Assembly (NCBI GenBank): GCA_021775475.1
Contig: JAJFHS010000049.1
Location: forward strand, 62,001 to 126,000
Direction: 5' to 3'
DNA: 64,000 nucleotides
Source: Hyphomicrobiales bacterium
GTDB taxonomy: Bacteria > Pseudomonadota > Alphaproteobacteria > Rhizobiales > JAJFHR01
A program made the position numbers and the translations under genes. A model generated the notes under the pieces. It was not told the origin of the DNA and did not search any database. It worked only from the letters and a program-made list of their open reading frames with translations. Each line of letters opens with the position of its first letter. Within the stretch, counting starts at the first letter, position 1. Positions 59,390 to 64,000 of the stretch are shown here, one piece after another.

Positions 59390-59886
59390 TGCGGTTTTTG
59401 CGTGCGGTGAGGTTTGATGCATCCGATGACCATGTATATTCAAACTCGGCCATGCCCGATGAAATTGCAATCTCGGGCGCGTTTGAATTCAGCGATGTTG
59501 CCGAAGACGCGTTAACGGGAAAAACCGGTCAGGCCTTTGCCAACGGATTTTTGGGCGTGGGGTCATTTGGCCGCACAACCTTTGCTGTGGTCAGTGACGT
59601 AACCGACGGTGAGTTCGCCCGGATGATTGATAATTTGAGCCAGCATTTCATCGACGTCTATGGTGCTCCTGACGCCCAAGCAGCCGAAAATGCCGCGCAC
59701 GAAGAAGCCGCTTTTGTAGAAGGTCTATGTAAAGATAATCTGCTTAATACTATTTTTTCCGTCTCGCGAACACTTGATAAAGACGGCATCCACGAGGAGT
59801 TTCGAGTGATCACACCGCCATCAAATGGTATCCATACCCGCATTTGGAGCGTGGCTGAAGATGACGAGGAAATGAGCAATGGTTGA
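59389..59886 (+). CDS. DUF6505 family protein
   Basis: 165 residues; shares one base with the previous gene. MRFLRAVRFDASDDHVYSNS at the start, GAFEFSD, QAFANGFLGVGSFGRTTFAV, and an acidic helical middle with AENAAHEEAAFVEGLC. Matches DUF6505, known only from this operon type. Probably soluble. Confidence 0.8.
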   Translation: MRFLRAVRFDASDDHVYSNSAMPDEIAISGAFEFSDVAEDALTGKTGQAFANGFLGVGSFGRTTFAVVSDVTDGEFARMIDNLSQHFIDVYGAPDAQAAENAAHEEAAFVEGLCKDNLLNTIFSVSRTLDKDGIHEEFRVITPPSNGIHTRIWSVAEDDEEMSNG

Positions 59887-60892
59887 TTTTTGGAAATCTT
59901 CCGGCTATCACCTGTTGCAGGTGAATGATCAGGGCCATCTCGATGTTACTGCGGATTTTATCAGGGCTTACCTTACCCGGCCCGAAATTCATCCGGTTGA
60001 CGAATCTTGTGATAACGAAATTACTGCTTTCGAAAAACTGATGGACGATCCGTTTGCCGTGATACCGGATGAGGTCATTGCAAAATTCACCGACGCTGAC
60101 ACCCGCGAAAATTACCGCGTGGTATTAGGCTTCAAGGAGTTGTTGATCGAGCACAAAACCATTGAAAACGCCTATCTCAATTTGATGAAATCCGGTGATA
60201 TCAAAATCCCTGCGGTGTTCGTCGATCAGATGGTCACCGTCATTGTGCGCAATATACTGAGCCAATGCCACGATCCTATCAGGGTCAAGGCCGGTGAACT
60301 TTTCTTTCGCGACCAAAGTGTCACCACCGAAGACGGTCGCATCATGCTGGCCGATGATGAAATTGTCGAGATGTACGCCAAAACCGGTGGCGTTGGTTCT
60401 CTGGGGCAGTTGCTGGTCGACAGCAATACGCCGATGCCTTCAGTTGAACTCGACGTGCTGTCTGAAGACAACAAGGATATATACTGGCCGCGCAGCGACC
60501 GCTTTGACACGGTTATAGACTTCAGATTCACCCAGCCGGCACTGGATGCCTACGCCCGCGTCATCGAAGCCTGGATCAAGCATTTTTATCAAATGGAGGT
60601 TAAGTGCCAGCCGAAAAAGACCATAGAAGATGAAAAATGGTCCTGGCATATTGGGCTCGACGTCGAATCAACCCGCCTGTTGAATGCGCTTTATAATCAG
60701 GAGGCTTTGGGCTTCGAGGACCTTGAACAGATCATCGCACTTTTTAGACTCGAAATTCTCGACCAAAATGCTATAAACCCTGCAATGAGAGGGCGACCGA
60801 TTTATCTGGGTCTGGCGATGACCCGGGGCAAGAAACTACGCATGAAACCGCAGAACCTGCTATTAAACCTGCCGTTAGTGAGGGAAACATGA
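59879..60892 (+). CDS. DUF6352 family protein
   Basis: 337 residues overlapping the previous gene by 8 bp. DFWKSSGYHLLQVNDQGHLD then VTADFIRAYLTRPEIHPVDE mark DUF6352, and later FFRDQSVTTEDGRIMLADDE. All soluble and helix-rich. Like its neighbours it is an accessory protein of unknown role, always in formate dehydrogenase clusters. Confidence 0.8.
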   Translation: MVDFWKSSGYHLLQVNDQGHLDVTADFIRAYLTRPEIHPVDESCDNEITAFEKLMDDPFAVIPDEVIAKFTDADTRENYRVVLGFKELLIEHKTIENAYLNLMKSGDIKIPAVFVDQMVTVIVRNILSQCHDPIRVKAGELFFRDQSVTTEDGRIMLADDEIVEMYAKTGGVGSLGQLLVDSNTPMPSVELDVLSEDNKDIYWPRSDRFDTVIDFRFTQPALDAYARVIEAWIKHFYQMEVKCQPKKTIEDEKWSWHIGLDVESTRLLNALYNQEALGFEDLEQIIALFRLEILDQNAINPAMRGRPIYLGLAMTRGKKLRMKPQNLLLNLPLVRET

Positions 60893-61191
60893 CAACAGCT
60901 ACATCTAAACCGAGAGCCTTTCTGGATGGCACTTGTGCACGACTGCTGGCCGCTATCATACTTGCAGCCTCATTAGCTCTGATAGTCTTTGTTACTCGGG
61001 CAGACTTGTTTGCCGATCAGGCGAGCCAGAAAGTCGGTGGAAAATTCCCGGCTTTCACAAGCTGCCGCGATGCTGAATATGACACATTGGCCAAAATGGC
61101 GGCAGAGGATCCGGCAAGATGGACCGCCGAAGCCATGATCCGGGCAAAACAAAAAGCCAACGCCATGTGTATTAGAAAAACCGCGAGCTAA
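60889..61191 (+). CDS. Small single-helix membrane protein, 100 residues
   Basis: Overlaps DUF6352 by 4 bp (ATGA), so it is the last gene of the operon. One N-terminal membrane helix (LLAAIILAASLALIVFVTRA), then a periplasmic domain with two Cys (FTSCRDAEYDTL; AMCIRKTAS). No family recognised. Confidence 0.75.
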   Translation: MTTATSKPRAFLDGTCARLLAAIILAASLALIVFVTRADLFADQASQKVGGKFPAFTSCRDAEYDTLAKMAAEDPARWTAEAMIRAKQKANAMCIRKTAS

Positions 61192-61212
61192 AGCGGCGCA
61201 AACTAGCTCACT

Positions 61213-61713
61213 TTAAAGAGTGCTACCAAAACCCGCCGACATTTGCAGCTTTTCAACCGGTTTGGACTGCATCATCATCTCGGCTATGATGCCGTAGAGC
61301 GTTGCCCATGCCTCATTAACTTCTTCCGTGTAGGTCTCACCCAGACCTTGCCGCAATGTCCATAAAAGCACATCGCCGAAGATTTCATAATATTCCGGCC
61401 GCGCCCCATACGAGCGGTATTCGCTGCCCAGCAGTCTCAGCATCGGCACCAGAGCATCCAGATTTCTCACCGAAATCACGGCAATTTGCAGAACTGTCGC
61501 CAGCTTGTCACTGTGCACGTTGGTTTCACCACAAAATTGTTTACCCAGACTGGGTTCAACTTCGGCCAGGCGATCGAAGAATATTTTGGAGGAATATTGA
61601 ACAATTGGTTCAAACTGAGCAAAACTCTCCACAATCAGCAATTTTTGGCGTTCGGTTAGTTCAATCTGGAAGTTGTGAACAACAGTATCCGATTTTACGA
61701 GTTTAAGTGACAA
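61213..61713 (-). CDS. Globin with Tyr in place of the proximal His
   Basis: 166 residues, TTG start with AAAGGAG eight bases ahead. Single-domain bacterial globin: ERQKLLIVESFAQFEPIVQY, KIFFDRLAEVEPSL, KLATVLQIAVISVRNLDALV, and GDVLLWTLRQGLGETYTEEV. In Vitreoscilla-type globins the F8 His lies in the segment aligned with LLGSEYRSYGARPEYYEIFG; here both the F8 position and the next conserved His read Tyr. Either it binds haem through Tyr, uses another ligand, or lost haem. It converges on the formate dehydrogenase operon. Confidence 0.8.
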   Translation of the reverse strand: MSLKLVKSDTVVHNFQIELTERQKLLIVESFAQFEPIVQYSSKIFFDRLAEVEPSLGKQFCGETNVHSDKLATVLQIAVISVRNLDALVPMLRLLGSEYRSYGARPEYYEIFGDVLLWTLRQGLGETYTEEVNEAWATLYGIIAEMMMQSKPVEKLQMSAGFGSTL

Positions 61714-61945
61714 TTACAGCGCTCCTTTGGGATTTGGTTATGTGTGAGAATGGCGCTCAGAGGTTTAATGAGACCTTAACGGTGGGACTGCTTATGTGGA
61801 TAAGTAGGGTGCTTTCCACAAAAATCAACGCAACTGACATTTCAGCTTGTGAAAATTATCTCTGTGTTTTTTGTATGTATTGGGAAAAGCGTCAAATTGT
61901 GCTCTTAATCCTGAAATTTTGAAACCCAAGCTCAGGTCACAGGAA

Positions 61946-62770
61946 ATGGCAGATCAAACTACCACCACCGGTTTAATAGAAACCAACTTGAGAGTTTTGA
62001 GCTGGAATATCTGGTGGCGATACGGTCCGTGGCAAAGCCGCCAACCGGCTATTGTCGAAACTCTTAAAAATCTCGATTGCGATATCATTGCCCTGCAGGA
62101 GGTGTGGCAGGATGACAAGACCAATAATGCCGCTATTCTGGCCGCAGAACTAGGTTACCACCATGTGTTTGCTGCAAGCATGGAGAGGGAAGGCTTTGGC
62201 TTTGGTAATGCATTGTTATCGCGCTGGCCGATTTCGCAAAGCCAAAGTGTCATGCTCTATGGCACTGAAGAAAACGGCGAGGGCCGTTGCGCCCTGTATG
62301 CAGAAATTGAGGGACCGCGCGGGAGCCTGCCGTTCTTTGCCACGCACCTGAACTGGAAATTTGAACACAGTCACATCCGCCAGCGTCAGGTGGCAGACCT
62401 TGCCCGGTTTGTCGATGCAAAAGCAAACTTTGCCTTTCCACCTGTGGTGTGCGGTGATTTTAATGCTGACCCCATGTCCGAGGAAATACGCATGTTGACC
62501 GGGCTTACCACCTGTCCGGTAGAAGGCCTGGCCTTTCAGGATGCCTGGATTGCCGCGCGCAATGATAACTCCGGTTTCACCTGGGATAATGCCAATCCTT
62601 ATGCTGTCGAGATACTGGAGCCCAACCGCCGCATTGACTATATATTGGCCGGAATGCCCCGCGAACGTGGTGCCGGCCATGTTGTCAGCTGCGAGGTTGT
62701 CGCCAAAGACCCGGTCAATGAAGTCTACCCAAGCGACCACTATGGTGTTGTGGCTCAGTTACGCTATTGA
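61946..62770 (+). CDS. Endonuclease/exonuclease/phosphatase family protein
   Basis: 274 residues from ATG 61946 (AGGA close before; the frame extends to 61871). Metal-dependent fold with VLSWNIWWRYGPW, CDIIALQEVW (catalytic Glu), VCGDFNADPMS, RIDYILAG and YPSDHYGVVAQL (terminal Asp-His). No signal peptide. Could act on DNA, phosphoinositide-like or sugar phosphates; substrate not decidable. Confidence 0.87.
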   Translation: MADQTTTTGLIETNLRVLSWNIWWRYGPWQSRQPAIVETLKNLDCDIIALQEVWQDDKTNNAAILAAELGYHHVFAASMEREGFGFGNALLSRWPISQSQSVMLYGTEENGEGRCALYAEIEGPRGSLPFFATHLNWKFEHSHIRQRQVADLARFVDAKANFAFPPVVCGDFNADPMSEEIRMLTGLTTCPVEGLAFQDAWIAARNDNSGFTWDNANPYAVEILEPNRRIDYILAGMPRERGAGHVVSCEVVAKDPVNEVYPSDHYGVVAQLRY

Positions 62771-62840
62771 GTTCATGACCTGAGGGGGCGTAACGTGCTA
62801 TGCAAAACTTCCTGCCGTTAAAAAGGACATGGACAACAAT

Positions 62841-64000
62841 ATGAAAGACATCATAGAGCAATTGACGCTGCGGCGCGAAGTAGCACGTCTGGGCGGCGGT
62901 GAGGCACGCAATGCCAAGCAGCACGAACGTGGCAAGCTGACTGCGCGCGAGCGTATCGAGCTGCTGCTGGATGAGAATTCATTCGAGGAATTCGACATGT
63001 TTGTCCAGCACCGCTGCACCGATTTTGGCATGGAAGACAACAAAATTCCCGGCGACGGTGTCGTCACCGGCTGGGGCACCATCAATGGGCGCGTGGTCTA
63101 TCTCTTTGCCAAGGATTTTACCGTATTTGGCGGCTCTTTGTCGGAGACCCATGCCCAGAAAATCGTCAAAATTCAGGAAATGGCATTGCGCAACCGCAGC
63201 CCCATCATTGGTTTGTTTGATGCCGGTGGCGCGCGCATTCAAGAAGGTGTCGCGGCACTTGGCGGCTATGGCGAGGTGTTTTTCCGCAATGTCATGGCCT
63301 CAGGCGTCATTCCACAAATTTCCGTCATCATGGGGCCGTGCGCCGGGGGTGACGTTTATTCTCCGGCAATGACCGATTTTATTTTCATGGTCAAAGATAC
63401 ATCCTACATGTTTGTCACCGGACCTGACGTGGTTAAAACCGTCACCAATGAAGATGTAACAGCCGAAGAACTCGGTGGCGCAAGCGTGCATGCGGTTAAA
63501 TCCTCAATTGCCGACACGGCCTTTGAAAATGACGTCGAAGCGCTGTTGCAGGTGCGTCGGCTGGTTGATTTTCTACCCGCCTGCAATACCAGCGATGTGC
63601 CTGAGCTGCCAACCAGTGACGCCGGTGACCGCGTTGAAATCTCGCTGGATACGCTGGTGCCGGAAAATCCCAACCAGCCTTATGATATGCACGAGTTGAT
63701 CAATAAGGTGGTGGACGAGGGCGATTTTTTTGAAATTCAGGAAGCATTCGCTAAAAACATCATCACCGGCTTTGGTCGCCTCGAAGGGCGTACGGTCGGC
63801 TTTGTTGCCAATCAGCCAATGGTGCTTGCCGGGGTTTTGGACTCAGATTCCAGCCGGAAAGCCGCCCGTTTTGTGCGCTTTTGCGATTGCTTTTCGATCC
63901 CCCTGGTAACCTTCGTTGACGTGCCGGGGTTTTTGCCCGGCACTGCTCAGGAGTATGGCGGATTGATCAAACACGGAGCAAAGCTGTTATTTGCCTACGC
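62841..64000 (+). CDS. pccB: Propionyl-CoA carboxylase beta subunit (partial)
   Basis: Runs off the right window edge; about 386 residues visible. ATG 62841 fits the family start ([20 protein letters not shown]); ATG 62829 is an alternative. Carboxyltransferase motifs: [56 protein letters not shown] and [17 protein letters not shown]. It carboxylates propionyl-CoA with its biotin-carrying alpha subunit, leading to methylmalonyl-CoA. Cytosolic. Confidence 0.93.
   Translation, partial: MKDIIEQLTLRREVARLGGGEARNAKQHERGKLTARERIELLLDENSFEEFDMFVQHRCTDFGMEDNKIPGDGVVTGWGTINGRVVYLFAKDFTVFGGSLSETHAQKIVKIQEMALRNRSPIIGLFDAGGARIQEGVAALGGYGEVFFRNVMASGVIPQISVIMGPCAGGDVYSPAMTDFIFMVKDTSYMFVTGPDVVKTVTNEDVTAEELGGASVHAVKSSIADTAFENDVEALLQVRRLVDFLPACNTSDVPELPTSDAGDRVEISLDTLVPENPNQPYDMHELINKVVDEGDFFEIQEAFAKNIITGFGRLEGRTVGFVANQPMVLAGVLDSDSSRKAARFVRFCDCFSIPLVTFVDVPGFLPGTAQEYGGLIKHGAKLLFAY

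Overview
The window looks like a chromosomal segment of an alphaproteobacterium, probably Hyphomicrobiales-like. The evidence is a periplasmic formate dehydrogenase operon with its usual alphaproteobacterial companions (DUF6494, DUF6505, DUF6352, lipoate-ligase-like protein), 3-hydroxybutyrate and acetoacetate genes, and propionyl-CoA carboxylase. Base composition is a mosaic: about 1-6060 is visibly GC-rich, 6.1-23.7 kb and 40-64 kb are intermediate, and 23.9-39.9 kb is AT-rich. The species cannot be named from the sequence alone.

Layout. (1) 1-5621: the end of an ECF sigma factor with a Cys-rich CorE-type tail, followed by a redox/metal module on the same strand: haem-binding EB_dh-like protein, DUF2231-like membrane protein, RquA-like methyltransferase, EF-hand protein, CuA-type cupredoxin and CcdA-like protein. 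Two near-identical promoter-like sites (TGTAAT-N16-CGTCTT), plus a weaker third, suggest one sigma regulon. (2) 5.8-8.2 kb: remnants (DUF1269 fragment, frameshifted APC permease) and a DUF6629 protein. (3) 8.2-14.8 kb, minus strand: ketone-body/PHB-type operon (bdhA, adc, patatin, EamA) and a lipid-modification operon (CFA-type methyltransferase, small His-rich membrane protein, FAD oxidoreductase). (4) 15.0-23.7 kb, minus strand: a tightly overlapping eight-gene complex-I-like operon (A, B-D fusion, H, J, K, L, M, N) with no NADH module, no NuoC and no NuoI. Its fused peripheral subunit carries three CPMHP heavy-metal-binding repeats, and the iron-sulfur cysteines of NuoB are missing. This is the best candidate for an undescribed system.

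(5) 23.8-39.9 kb: an AT-rich accessory island ending at tRNA-Gln. Its left part is an IS1595-type transposon with passenger genes (23963-27221; 25-bp inverted ends, 8-bp target duplication). Then come IS3/IS630/IS30 scraps, ArdC antirestriction genes, a DnaG-like N-terminal protein, two DNA-transfer-type ATPases, a replication-relaxation protein, small zinc ribbons, long inverted repeats, and AlpA plus a tyrosine integrase beside the tRNA. (6) 40-49.6 kb: housekeeping genes (Ppx/GppA, RlmE, PhzF-like, peroxiredoxin, dienelactone hydrolase, sulfatase, cysteine hydrolase, arylformamidase-like hydrolase, moaA) and a 26-residue ORF with a near-perfect Shine-Dalgarno. (7) 49.9-61.2 kb: formate dehydrogenase operon with TorD-like chaperone, Tat peptide protein, FdhABC, a WD40-cytochrome c fusion, a DegP-like protease and accessory proteins; moaA, facing away, supplies the molybdenum cofactor pathway. 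(8) 61.2-64 kb: an unusual globin, an endonuclease/exonuclease/phosphatase-family protein and the start of pccB, cut by the window edge.
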